NCBI RefSeq assembly: GCF_026991495.1
Contig: NZ_JALXBJ010000071.1
Coordinates: forward strand, 1-41,542
Reading direction: 5' to 3'
Origin: Thermococcus sp.
GTDB lineage: Archaea; Methanobacteriota_B; Thermococci; Thermococcales; Thermococcaceae
Length of the DNA stretch: 41,542 bases
Part shown: positions 29,792 to 37,769 of the stretch, in pieces
Position numbering within the stretch: the stretch's first letter is position 1
Layout of the letters: each line of letters begins with the position of its first letter
Notes under the pieces: generated by a model
What the model was told of the DNA's origin: nothing
Databases searched by the model: none
The model's input: the letters and a program-made list of their open reading frames with translations, nothing else
Position numbers and translations under genes: made by a program

Positions 29792-30301
29792 CTACAAATG
29801 CTTTTCCTTCATGAGCTCCTGATAAAGCCTCGGTTCCACGTCCTCCTCACTCAGGCCGAGCGCTTTGGCAACCTCCCAGATCCTCCCCTTCGCTTCGGGG
29901 ACGTCATCGGAGATGACCTCTATGTCGAGGAAGCCTCCAAGTCCCTCAACGTCGTTCAGTTCAAAGGTCACATCCCCAAGTTTATAGACGAGGCGGCGCT
30001 TTCTGACGACGACGTCCTCGTTGAACCCAAGGCGCCTGAGGATCTCCACCGTTGTTCCGAAACTCGAAACCTCGACTTCGAGCTCGTCGAACTCCTCGTT
30101 CCTCCCGGGATCCTTTACCTCCTTATAAGTCAAAAACGCCCTCCCGAGATTCGGCACGTTCCTGACGCGGAGCAGACGCGGGTATGGCAGAGAGAAGTAG
30201 ACGTCCTCCTGGAGCTCCTCATGGGAAAGATCGGCGCCGAGTTCCTCTATCTTTTCCCTGATAGCTTCAAAGTCCACCCTGAACTTGACCTCGACCTCCA
30301 A
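29792..30301 (-). CDS. Second CYTH-domain protein
   Basis: 169 residues from TTG at 30301, with GAGGTG seven bases upstream. Starts MEVEVKFRV (ExExK) and has the tunnel strands RLLRVRNV, AFLTYKEVKD, ELEVEVSSF, VTFELNDVEGLGGFLDIEV. Divergent from the CYTH protein at 16483-17031. It follows the Lrp-type regulator by three bases, so both are in the ubiX cluster. Triphosphate binding is expected; substrate unknown. Confidence 0.9.
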   Translation of the reverse strand: MEVEVKFRVDFEAIREKIEELGADLSHEELQEDVYFSLPYPRLLRVRNVPNLGRAFLTYKEVKDPGRNEEFDELEVEVSSFGTTVEILRRLGFNEDVVVRKRRLVYKLGDVTFELNDVEGLGGFLDIEVISDDVPEAKGRIWEVAKALGLSEEDVEPRLYQELMKEKHL

Positions 30302-30304
30302 GGG

Positions 30305-30787
30305 CTACACCTCTGCGAGGAAGCCTATTACATCCTCCCCCTTCCGTATGTCATCGAGAGGGTAGACGTAGACGCTCTTGAGTGTGGGGAGGGTCTTTAT
30401 GTTGTTGTTTATAAAGTCCTCAAGCTTCTCCTCGTTTTCCTCCCCTATCAGGACGAGGACGGTGTCCCTTCCGCTCTTCGAGACGAAGAGTACGTTGGGC
30501 AGCATCGAGAGGGTTCTCGTTATGTGGTTGACGTACCTCTCAAGGAAGTCCTCTATTATTGGAGTCTCGGCCTGGATGACCACGAGGGCGGTCTTCTTCG
30601 GTTTTAACTCCTCCCCGAGGAGGATCGTGTAGTGGTCTATGATCCCCCGCTCCATGAGCTTCTTTATCCTGAAGTGTATGGTTGACTCCGGTCTGTTCAG
30701 CCTTTCGGCTATCTCCGATATTGTAAGCCTTGCATCCTTCTTGAGCAGCCTTAATATCTCCCTATCGAGGTCGTCAAGCTGCGGCAC
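30305..30787 (-). CDS. Lrp/AsnC-family transcription regulator
   Basis: 160 residues from GTG at 30787 (GGGGGGAG six bases upstream); the ATG at 30802 lies within the ubiX end. The winged helix is DREILRLLKKDARLTISEIA then RPESTIHFRIKKLMERGII, followed by the RAM effector domain (about 60-150) with VVIQAET and a VLVLIGEE-type strand. These regulators bind small ligands, often amino acids, and act as octamers. Its place between ubiX and a CYTH gene does not reveal the target. Confidence 0.93.
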   Translation of the reverse strand: MPQLDDLDREILRLLKKDARLTISEIAERLNRPESTIHFRIKKLMERGIIDHYTILLGEELKPKKTALVVIQAETPIIEDFLERYVNHITRTLSMLPNVLFVSKSGRDTVLVLIGEENEEKLEDFINNNIKTLPTLKSVYVYPLDDIRKGEDVIGFLAEV

Positions 30788-30789
30788 GC

Positions 30790-31323
30790 TTACTCCCCCC
30801 ATCGCCTGTACTCATTACCCTTGACCCCCAACTGGTCTATAACCCTACCCGCTATAAAGTTTATCATATCCTCCAATGTTTTGGGTTTTGTGTAAAAGCC
30901 TGGGGAAGCGGGCATCACAACGGCACCGGCCCTGGCGGCTTTGAGCATGTTCTCTATGTGAACAACGCTCAGCGGGGTTTCCCTGATGAGCAGGACGAGC
31001 TTCCTTCCCTCTTTGAGGGCGACGTCGGCGGCCCTGGTTATCAGGTTGTCGGCGTAGCCGTTTGCTATGGCCGAGAGGGTCTTCATAGAGCACGGTGCCA
31101 CTACCATCGCATCGAAGGGGTATGAACCCGAGGCTATCGGGGCGAAGAGGTTTCCCTCATCGTAGTCCGGGTTTATGTCGGTGCCGAGCTCATGGAGGGC
31201 GATGGACCTCGCGGTTTTAGTGGCGAGCAGGATGACCTCGCTGTTGAGCTCCTCAAGCCTCTCGGCTATCCTGATGCCGTACACCACACCGCTTGCCCCA
31301 GTGATCGCCACGACTACCCTCAT
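30790..31323 (-). CDS. ubiX: Flavin prenyltransferase UbiX
   Basis: 177 residues, typical length. [20 protein letters not shown] (3-22) binds the flavin phosphate, and the C-terminal [17 protein letters not shown] holds conserved active-site residues. UbiX makes prenylated FMN, the cofactor of UbiD-type decarboxylases; in archaea it may serve mevalonate-pathway or aromatic decarboxylases. A UbiD gene is not in the window. Divergent from dacZ across a 120-bp gap. Confidence 0.95.
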   Translation of the reverse strand: MRVVVAITGASGVVYGIRIAERLEELNSEVILLATKTARSIALHELGTDINPDYDEGNLFAPIASGSYPFDAMVVAPCSMKTLSAIANGYADNLITRAADVALKEGRKLVLLIRETPLSVVHIENMLKAARAGAVVMPASPGFYTKPKTLEDMINFIAGRVIDQLGVKGNEYRRWGE

Positions 31324-31443
31324 CCCGTATCCCTGTGGCTTATACTCACCTTCGGGTTTTTAAGCTTACCTAATTTCACAGATGGTTCAACCGGTGGCAA
31401 AATCTTTAATAGACCTTTGATATATCCTGTTAGGGTTGGAAAA
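31324..31443. promoter_or_regulatory. Divergent promoter gap ubiX/dacZ
   Basis: The plus-strand box TTGATATATCC (31417-31427) lies about 20-27 bases before the dacZ ATG, predicting a leaderless message. On the minus strand AAAAACCCG...TTAAGC (TTTTTAAGC at 31357-31365) is a TATA-like candidate for ubiX. Confidence 0.45.
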
Positions 31444-32250
31444 ATGTCAATAAGTGTGTTAATAGAGGCCGCGCTCACCCTCCTCAAGGGGACCGGGGCT
31501 AAGGTTCTCGTCCTGCTCAAAAGCCCGCCGGAAGAGGTTCTCTCCACTCTGCTCCCCAAAGGTGATTTCAGGGTGCTCCTAGTAGGCCCCTCCTTTGAGG
31601 TCAGGAGGAGGGACTTGATACAGGTCTCCATACCGACCAACCTCGACCTCGAGAGCTCGCTAAACCTGATCTCGGCCTTCCTCCTTGAGCAGGGCCTTCT
31701 TCGCGAGGGCGAGCCGTTTGTGTATGTTTCAGAGGATTCCGTTGGAATTAAGAGCGTTAGCAAGAACATATTCGCCGCAAACGGCTTTTTCTCTCACCAC
31801 CAGTCGGTTGTTCAAAGACTGCTCGAGGTGGCCATAGAGCTGAGCGTTGAAGGCAGAGAGGGCTACCCAGTCGGCACCCTCTTCGTAATCGGGGACGTCA
31901 AAAACGTCCTCAGGCACTCCCACCCCATGCTCCCAAACCCCTTCAAGGGGCACAGGATAAGCGTCCTCAACAGGGACAGCAAGGAGATAATAAAGGAGTT
32001 CGCCCAGATCGACGGCGCCTTCGTGGTCAGCTCAAGGGGCAGGATAGTGGCCGCGGGCGTTTACATAGAGGTTGACCCCAGGAAGCTCGACCTCAGCCTG
32101 CCGAAGGGGCTGGGGAGCAGGCACATAGCGGCCGCCGGGATAACAAAGCTCACAAAGGCGATCGCAATAAGCCTGTCCGAGAGCGGAACCATCAGGATAT
32201 TTAAAAACGGGATCATGCTCCTCGAGTACAACCCGAGGATGAAGTACTAA
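31444..32250 (+). CDS. dacZ: Diadenylate cyclase DacZ (c-di-AMP synthase)
   Basis: 268 residues from ATG at 31444. The C-terminal half is the DAC domain: VGTLFVIGD, the DGA motif in IDGAFVVSSRGRIVAAGVYI and the RHIAAAGIT motif (RHR in many family members, RHI here). The N-terminal 130 residues are the archaeal-specific part of DacZ. It makes c-di-AMP from two ATP, a second messenger tied to potassium and osmotic balance; a TrkH transporter is coded at 14235 but not linked. The altered third residue of the RHR motif is common in archaeal copies as far as recalled. Confidence 0.93.
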   Translation: MSISVLIEAALTLLKGTGAKVLVLLKSPPEEVLSTLLPKGDFRVLLVGPSFEVRRRDLIQVSIPTNLDLESSLNLISAFLLEQGLLREGEPFVYVSEDSVGIKSVSKNIFAANGFFSHHQSVVQRLLEVAIELSVEGREGYPVGTLFVIGDVKNVLRHSHPMLPNPFKGHRISVLNRDSKEIIKEFAQIDGAFVVSSRGRIVAAGVYIEVDPRKLDLSLPKGLGSRHIAAAGITKLTKAIAISLSESGTIRIFKNGIMLLEYNPRMKY

Positions 32251-32304
32251 AAGGAGTCCCCTCGAGTTGGGCTGGGAATATTAAGATAAGAGGATACAAA
32301 AAAC

Positions 32305-33546
32305 TCAGAACAGCCACTGGTTCTCAATGCACTCGTCGCACGGCGGCTTTTCTCCGGCTATTGCTTTGAACTTCTTGTAGATGCACTCCGGCAGGCCGAG
32401 CGGGCAGTGGTCGGGGTACTGGCCGGGCCTGACCTTGGTCGGGTCGAGCTTTATCTTTATGTAGGCCTCGTACTCCTCGACCTTCTTCCAGGGCAGCACC
32501 TTGGCGCCGTAGATGACGAGGTCGTCCCTTATCTTGGCGTAGTCGCCAACGACGGCGTTTTCCTTCACTATCACGTTCTTCCCTATGACCACGCCCTCGC
32601 CGAGTATCGTATCCTTGAGCTCGGCGCGCTCCTTGATTATGTCGTTTCCGAGCAGTATCGAGCGCCTGAGGTAGGCCCTGTCCTCGATCACGCTGTTGGG
32701 GCCTATGTAGGTGTAGGCCTTTATCTTGACGCCGTGGCCGACCTTAACCCCGTCATCAATGTAGGCCGGCCCCTGGATCTCCACGTCATCCGGAACCTCC
32801 GCCGTCTCTTTGATGCTGAAGTAGCCGTTCTCCTTTGCCATCTCATCAAGGGCTATCTGGTGAGCGTAGAAGAAGTCCTCCGGCGTTCCGAGGTCAACCC
32901 AGTAGTAGCTGCGCGGCATTTTATAGGCGTACACCTCACCCCTCGCGACGAACTTCGGGAGAACCTCGCGCTCGAAGTAGACCTCCTTTCCAGCCGGAAT
33001 CTCCCCAAGGATCTTCTTGTTCACGACGTATATTCCGGCGTCCACGAGGTTTGTCTTCGGTCTGTGGGGCTTCTCCTCGAAGTGGAGAACCCTTCCATTC
33101 TCGTCTGTCTCGACGACACCGAAACGCTCAGGGTCGTAGACTTTAGTCACGGCAACCGTTATGAGGCCGTCGTTCTGCTCGTGAGCCTTTATCAGCTCCC
33201 CGTAGTCGAAGTTGGTAAACACGTCTCCGTAGATGACGAGGAAGTCGTCGCTGACGTAGTCCTCAACGTTCTTCAGTGCACCGCCGGTCTCAAGGGGCAT
33301 GGGGTCGTTCACAAAGCGGATGTCCTTCGGATAGTTAGGCATCTCCTCCTCTATGAACTCCCTTATCTCTCCCTTCATGTAGTGAACCGAGAGGATTACC
33401 TCGTCAACTTCCTTGATCTTCTCCAGGGCGTCGAGTATGTACTGGAGGTTGGGCTTCCCGAGAACCGGTATCATTGGCTTTGGCCTCGTCGATGAGAGGG
33501 GCCTTAACCTCGTGCCGAACCCGCCGGCAAGTATAACTGCCTTCAT
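32305..33546 (-). CDS. Sugar-phosphate nucleotidyltransferase with LbH domain and Cys-rich tail
   Basis: 413 residues from ATG at 33546. The N-terminal nucleotidyltransferase domain starts MKAVILAGGFGTRLRPL with the GG-x-GTRLRPL nucleotide motif and has VIYGDVFTNFD as the metal Asp. Left-handed beta-helix hexapeptides follow (VKIKAYTYIGPNSVIEDRAY and similar, about 245-345). The last 35 residues contain four Cys in CPLGLPEC and PPCDEC, which is not part of the standard family. It makes an NDP-sugar, possibly GDP-mannose or dTDP/UDP-glucose, for surface glycans. An inverted repeat overlies its promoter. Confidence 0.9.
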   Translation of the reverse strand: MKAVILAGGFGTRLRPLSSTRPKPMIPVLGKPNLQYILDALEKIKEVDEVILSVHYMKGEIREFIEEEMPNYPKDIRFVNDPMPLETGGALKNVEDYVSDDFLVIYGDVFTNFDYGELIKAHEQNDGLITVAVTKVYDPERFGVVETDENGRVLHFEEKPHRPKTNLVDAGIYVVNKKILGEIPAGKEVYFEREVLPKFVARGEVYAYKMPRSYYWVDLGTPEDFFYAHQIALDEMAKENGYFSIKETAEVPDDVEIQGPAYIDDGVKVGHGVKIKAYTYIGPNSVIEDRAYLRRSILLGNDIIKERAELKDTILGEGVVIGKNVIVKENAVVGDYAKIRDDLVIYGAKVLPWKKVEEYEAYIKIKLDPTKVRPGQYPDHCPLGLPECIYKKFKAIAGEKPPCDECIENQWLF

Positions 33547-33579
33547 GGTACTCACCGGTAGTTGCTACACGGGAGATGC

Positions 33580-33609
33580 TTATATATTTTACGCCCATAA
33601 AATATATAA
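33580..33609. promoter_or_regulatory. 30-bp inverted repeat at the nucleotidyltransferase promoter
   Basis: TTATATATTTTA and TAAAATATATAA form perfect 12-base arms around CGCCCA. It includes the likely TATA box for the minus-strand nucleotidyltransferase gene, about 35-60 bases upstream of the ATG, and lies after the end of the feo operon. Confidence 0.7.
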
Positions 33610-33626
33610 CTTAGGGTGAGAGGTTT

Positions 33627-33914
33627 TCATCGCCGGTGAGAGCCGCTCCGGTTTCCCCCCTTAACCTTCACCTTCATCACCTTTATCCGCCCGCCGCCCA
33701 CAGGCATGAAGCACTTCCCGCCGCAGACCTTTCTCAGGGGACAGGTCTCGCAGGCTGGGGAGCCCTTGTGAACCTCCTCGATGTAGCCGAGAGCCTTCAG
33801 CATCTCTATCGCGGCCTCTACCTCGTCCTTTCTAAGCCCGAGCTCCCCTGCTATTTCCTCCGGTGTTCTCCTGCCCTCCTGAATGAGCTCTAAAATCCTC
33901 TCCAGGGTGTTCAC
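33627..33914 (-). CDS. FeoC-like winged-helix protein with four-Cys motif
   Basis: 95 residues from GTG at 33914, overlapping the feoB stop as GTGA. The winged helix is RILELIQEGRRTPEEIAGEL to VEAAIEMLKALGYIEEV (about 4-50), followed by CETCPLRKVCGGKC (four Cys), typical of FeoC Fe-S or iron-sensing sites. FeoC is thought to control or stabilise FeoB. It ends in a basic tail. The third position after feoA and feoB matches the bacterial order. Confidence 0.85.
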   Translation of the reverse strand: MNTLERILELIQEGRRTPEEIAGELGLRKDEVEAAIEMLKALGYIEEVHKGSPACETCPLRKVCGGKCFMPVGGGRIKVMKVKVKGGNRSGSHRR

Positions 33915-35893
33915 GCCCCCCACCCCAGTAAAAGGCCGACGTGCCATATCAGGATGCCAACTATGGAGGCCACTGTTATCATGTAGGCCGTTGCCAGTGC
34001 CGCCCACTTCCAGTTGCTCTCGGCCCTTATCGCTCCGATGGTCGCTATGCACGGTATGTAGAGGGTCGTAACGGCCATGAGGACATAAGCTTGAAGGGGA
34101 GTCATCGCGCTTCTTATAGCGGCTGCCGTTCCGTAAAGGACGCCGTAGGTGGATATCACGTTCTCCTTCGCTATTATCCCGAAGAGCAAGCTTACCGCCG
34201 CCTTCCAGTCGAGCCCCATGAGCCCCATGTAGGGGCCGAAGAGGTGGCCCAGCTTTTCCGCATAGCTCCCCCCAGTTCCTATGGGGACGGGGTAGTTGCT
34301 GAGGTACCATATCAGCAGGGCCCCCACCAGTATCACAGTGCCGGCTTTCCTCACGAACTCCTTGCTCCTCTCCCAAGAGTGGAGTAAAAGGGCCTTCCCG
34401 CTCGGAACGAGGTACTCAGGAAGCTCTATAACGAAGAGGCCGCTCTCGCCCTTAACGAAATGGCTGACGAGCCAGGCCGAGAGAATGGCAACAGTGAAGG
34501 CCAGCGCGTAGATGCTCGCAGCAACGAGGGCGCTCTCCTTGGGGAAGAAAAGGCCCGCGAGGAAGCTTATGACGCTCAACCGAGCGGAGCAGGGAACGAA
34601 TGGGTTTACGAACATCGTAACGAGGCGGTCTTTTTCATCCTCTATCGTTCTCGTGGCCATCACGGCCGGGACGTTGCATCCGAGCCCGAGAATGAGCGGG
34701 ATAACTGCCTTTCCGGGCAGGCCGAACTTCCTCAGGATGCCCTCCATGAGAACGGCTATCCTCGCCATGTATCCCAAATCCTCAAGGAAGGAGAGCGCGA
34801 GGAAGAGGAGGAATACGAGGGGAAAGAAGCTCAGAACCATTCCAACGCCACCGATGATTCCATCAACGAGCAGACCCCTGAGTGCCTCGTTCGCTATGTG
34901 AGGGGCCAGCCAGTTCCCGAAGTCCGTGAAGGCCTCGGCGAGCCAGTTCTGAATGGGAAGGCCGAAAACGAATATGAACTTGAAAACGAAGTAGAACACG
35001 ATCGCCATCACTATGAAACCGTAAACCGGGTGCACGAGGAGCCTGTCGAGCTGGTCGGTGAAGGGCTCACCCCCGGCTCGGCCGTAGCTCATGAACTCAT
35101 GCGTAAGGCCGTCTATGAACTCGTATTTCTGCCCCGCTATCACGAGATCCATCGCCTTACCGTAGCGCTCCTCAACTTCATTTATATGGGTCATTACCCT
35201 ATCGAGCCCCTCCTGACCGAGGTGCCTCTCAACGAGCTTCATAACCTCCTCATCGCGCTGGAGGAGCTTCAGGGCCAGCCACCTCACGGGGTACTTCGAG
35301 ACCAGTTTGGTTCCTTCGAGGCACTTGGAAATGTGCTCTATCTCCCTTTCAACGGCCGGTTCGTAGGTTGGGATTATCGGTGTTTCCTCAACTTCCCCGT
35401 GGGCAACGGCTACGATGACGTCCTTGAGATCTTTCATGCCGATGCCGTCCTTTGCGTCCAAGGGAACAACCGGAACCCCGAGAACCTTCGACATCTTTTT
35501 AGCATCGATTTTTATGCCCTTCTTCTCGGCCAGGTCGATCTTGTTGAGGGCTATGACAACGTTCTTCAGGCCCATCTCGAATATCTCAAGCGTCAGGTAG
35601 AGGTTCCTCAGTATCGAGGTCGCATCAACTACATTGACAACGACATCCGGGTTTCCGTTGAGGAGGAAGTTCCTCGCGACGAGTTCATCGATGGAGTGCG
35701 CGGTCAGCGAGTACGTTCCTGGAAGGTCAACGACGAGAAAGCGCTCGCCATTGTATTCAAAAACCCCCTCCTTCTTCTCAACTGTCACACCGGGCCAGTT
35801 GCCAACGTGCTGCTTCATCCCTGTGAGGGCGTTGAAAATCGTGGTTTTGCCAACGTTGGGGTTCCCTGCGAGGGCCACGACCTTCATTGCCAT
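33911..35893 (-). CDS. feoB: Ferrous iron transporter FeoB
   Basis: 660 residues. N-terminal G domain: GNPNVGKTT (about 9-17), DLPGTYSL (G3 area) and ALNKIDLA (G4); then the GDI-like helical linker and a membrane domain of about 8-10 helices with the gate motifs GLGCNVPAVMATR and PCSARL. It imports Fe2+ into the cell. ATG at 35893 or 35887 are both possible. feoA lies 9 bases upstream and the FeoC-like gene overlaps its end. Confidence 0.97.
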   Translation of the reverse strand: MAMKVVALAGNPNVGKTTIFNALTGMKQHVGNWPGVTVEKKEGVFEYNGERFLVVDLPGTYSLTAHSIDELVARNFLLNGNPDVVVNVVDATSILRNLYLTLEIFEMGLKNVVIALNKIDLAEKKGIKIDAKKMSKVLGVPVVPLDAKDGIGMKDLKDVIVAVAHGEVEETPIIPTYEPAVEREIEHISKCLEGTKLVSKYPVRWLALKLLQRDEEVMKLVERHLGQEGLDRVMTHINEVEERYGKAMDLVIAGQKYEFIDGLTHEFMSYGRAGGEPFTDQLDRLLVHPVYGFIVMAIVFYFVFKFIFVFGLPIQNWLAEAFTDFGNWLAPHIANEALRGLLVDGIIGGVGMVLSFFPLVFLLFLALSFLEDLGYMARIAVLMEGILRKFGLPGKAVIPLILGLGCNVPAVMATRTIEDEKDRLVTMFVNPFVPCSARLSVISFLAGLFFPKESALVAASIYALAFTVAILSAWLVSHFVKGESGLFVIELPEYLVPSGKALLLHSWERSKEFVRKAGTVILVGALLIWYLSNYPVPIGTGGSYAEKLGHLFGPYMGLMGLDWKAAVSLLFGIIAKENVISTYGVLYGTAAAIRSAMTPLQAYVLMAVTTLYIPCIATIGAIRAESNWKWAALATAYMITVASIVGILIWHVGLLLGWGA

Positions 35894-35902
35894 TCTACCA
35901 CC

Positions 35903-36130
35903 TCAGAGCTTCCTCACCAGTATCTTATCCGCCATGTTCTTGCCCACCGCCAGCCTCGTCCCCCCGGCTTCGATTATAACCGGACCGAACTGAAACCTGT
36001 CGAGAACCCTTATTATAACCCCCGGTGCGAGCCCCATCGGGTAGAGCTTGCTCCTGAAGTTCGGCCCACCCTGGAAGTTGATCACAACGCCGCTCTCCCC
36101 TGGCCTGAGCTCGCTCAATGGAACAATCAT
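35903..36130 (-). CDS. feoA: FeoA domain protein
   Basis: 75 residues from ATG at 36130, with GGTGAT upstream; ATG 36136 is the alternative. SH3-like FeoA fold: IVPLSELRPGESGVVINFQG then KLYPMGLAPGVIIRVLDRFQ and a final strand KILVRKL. FeoA is required for or stimulates FeoB. First gene of feoA-feoB-feoC-like operon, with two DtxR-like boxes around its promoter. Confidence 0.95.
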   Translation of the reverse strand: MIVPLSELRPGESGVVINFQGGPNFRSKLYPMGLAPGVIIRVLDRFQFGPVIIEAGGTRLAVGKNMADKILVRKL

Positions 36131-36141
36131 GTTCATCACCG

Positions 36142-36155
36142 TTAGGCTCTCCTAA
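36142..36155. promoter_or_regulatory. DtxR/IdeR-like iron box 1
   Basis: TTAGG-CTCT-CCTAA is a perfect inverted repeat of the DtxR/MDR1 type. A minus-strand TATA box (ATTTATTAAG, about 36178-36187) places transcription start near this site, so a bound regulator would block it. Confidence 0.6.
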
Positions 36156-36193
36156 TCACCTGTATCTCCCCCGGACGCTTAATAAATCTTTGG

Positions 36194-36201
36194 TAGGCCT
36201 A
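36194..36201. promoter_or_regulatory. DtxR/IdeR-like iron box 2
   Basis: TAGGCCTA is an 8-base palindrome within GGTAGGCCTAAC, just upstream of the feoA TATA box. Its half-site TTAGG/CCTAA is shared with box 1. Confidence 0.5.
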
Positions 36202-36306
36202 ACAAAACTCAGCGGTTCGAATTAAGGAGATTCAAGCTCAGAACTTCGAACCGGGGAAAGGGTTATAGGGAAAAAAGCGTTAGGTACCTCATTGCGGGGT
36301 GATATC

Positions 36307-36951
36307 ATGGCAATAGACATAGACGAGGCCTTGAAGAAACCAGTGGGGATACTCGAGGACAACTACAGCTTCTTTGTCCTGCCCCTTATCCCCGCTGCCA
36401 TAGACCTTCTCACCGGTTCTGTCAGGAGACCCGGGGGCATGCTTGGGCTCTTTTTCTCGGCCTACGGTCTGCTCAGCTTCCTCGCATTCCTCGTCGGGAT
36501 CTGGGTAATGGGCGGACTCGTACGTATGGCCGAGGAGCAACTCAGGGGAGGCAGACCTGACTACAACGTTGGGCTCCAGGTGATAAGCGAGAGATGGGCC
36601 GACTTCACCGTTGCCGCGGTCATAATAGCGGTTGGAACCTTCGTAGGCCTACTGCTGTTCATAATACCCGGACTGCTGTGGCTCATGTTCGTGGCCTTCA
36701 CGCTACCGATAATGGTCGTTAAAAACCTCGACGCAGTCGCCGCGATAGGGGAGAGCATCAACCTCATCAGGGAAAACCTGAACGACGTCTTCCTCTACCT
36801 GCTCGTGCTGGTTGTCTTGATGGCCCTGGTGGACTTCGTCCTGAGCCTCATCCCCTACATCGGTGGAGCGATAGCAACGATAATCATCGATCCATACGCA
36901 GCGCTCTCGGTAACGATAGCCTACCATCAGCTTGAAGGGGGTGATTTTTAA
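36307..36951 (+). CDS. Multi-pass membrane protein (DUF-type glycerophosphodiesterase-membrane-like)
   Basis: 214 residues from ATG at 36307 with GGGGTGAT upstream. About five or six hydrophobic helices; the soluble N-terminus (MAIDIDEALKKPVGILEDNY) is amphipathic. The sequence IGESINLIRENLNDVFLYLL, with a conserved amphipathic helix between membrane helices, resembles the DUF975/GDPD-membrane-type proteins common in archaea. Divergent from the feo operon; a cluster with the PP-loop and AIR-synthase genes follows on the same strand. Function unknown. Confidence 0.8.
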   Translation: MAIDIDEALKKPVGILEDNYSFFVLPLIPAAIDLLTGSVRRPGGMLGLFFSAYGLLSFLAFLVGIWVMGGLVRMAEEQLRGGRPDYNVGLQVISERWADFTVAAVIIAVGTFVGLLLFIIPGLLWLMFVAFTLPIMVVKNLDAVAAIGESINLIRENLNDVFLYLLVLVVLMALVDFVLSLIPYIGGAIATIIIDPYAALSVTIAYHQLEGGDF

Positions 36952-36975
36952 CCCCCCTCTCCCATTCCCGTTATG

Positions 36976-37764
36976 ATGTTGGGGGACGCCGTTGAAGGAC
37001 TGAAGAACTTCGCCGTAAAAACCGGCTTAACCGCGGAAAGGGTACTCCTCCTGTTCTCCGGCGGAAAGGACAGCTCACTCGCCCTGTACCTCCTCAAGGA
37101 AGCGGGCTTAGACGTCTCCGCTTTAACCTTCTTCCACCGCTGGAGCTGGAAGGAGCCCCTAAGGTGGACAATGAAGTTCACCAAAAAGCTCGGCGTCGAG
37201 CACTTCCTCGTTGACATTACCGACGGCCTCCTCAGGGAAGCGGTCGGGAGAAAGGGGCCGGTCTGCATAAACTGCAAGAAGGTGATGCTCTGGAACGCCA
37301 GGTGGTTCGCGGCAAACAACGGCTTCGACATATTAGCGAAGGGAGACAACGCGAACGACAAAATAATCGGGGCTTTACTCGACCAGTGCGAAGGGGATAT
37401 AAGGCTCTGTGAGATTCCAAGAATAGGAATACCAACCCTCAGGCCCCTCATAAGGTACACCGCGACGGAAGTCGAGGCCCTCGCGGAGGAAGCCAGAATA
37501 AGACCTTACAGGATGTACGAACACGCGCGGAGGAGGCAGTGGCGCGAGGGCTGTCCGCTCCAGTATATAGACCGGGAGGAGGTAGTAACTCCCGAACTCA
37601 TGGATTTGGCCTACAGGGTGAACTACGGGGTGAGCAAGATCGCCAGGAGGAGAAAGGTTCGCGTGAGCGTTAGGGTCCCGAGCTTTGAGGTAATGTGCTG
37701 GGACTGTGATCCTGACACCCTGGAGGAGATAAAGCGAACCCTCTCGGCATTCGATCGGAGGTGA
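36976..37764 (+). CDS. PP-loop ATPase (ExsB/LarE/TtcA-like family)
   Basis: About 262 residues, start MLGDAVEGLKNF at 36976 (or one codon earlier at 36973). The adenylating PP-loop is LLFSGGKDSSLALYLL (about 25-40). A CxxC in CINCKK (about 95-100), a further Cys in QCEGDIRLC and a C-terminal CWDCDP suggest zinc or sulphur chemistry, as in tRNA thiolases and LarE-type sulphur transferases. It overlaps the AIR-synthase gene reading frame and is 25 bases after the membrane protein. Substrate not predictable; tRNA thiolation is the leading guess. Confidence 0.82.
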   Translation: MLGDAVEGLKNFAVKTGLTAERVLLLFSGGKDSSLALYLLKEAGLDVSALTFFHRWSWKEPLRWTMKFTKKLGVEHFLVDITDGLLREAVGRKGPVCINCKKVMLWNARWFAANNGFDILAKGDNANDKIIGALLDQCEGDIRLCEIPRIGIPTLRPLIRYTATEVEALAEEARIRPYRMYEHARRRQWREGCPLQYIDREEVVTPELMDLAYRVNYGVSKIARRRKVRVSVRVPSFEVMCWDCDPDTLEEIKRTLSAFDRR

Positions 37765-37769
37765 GCGGG

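Noticed and set aside
31192..31443. Upstream extension of the dacZ frame
   Set aside because: Overlaps ubiX on the other strand and its promoter; the TATA box before 31444 supports the shorter start.
34460..36145. 561-residue open frame on the plus strand
   Set aside because: Antisense to feoB and feoA, which carry clear GTPase and transporter motifs.
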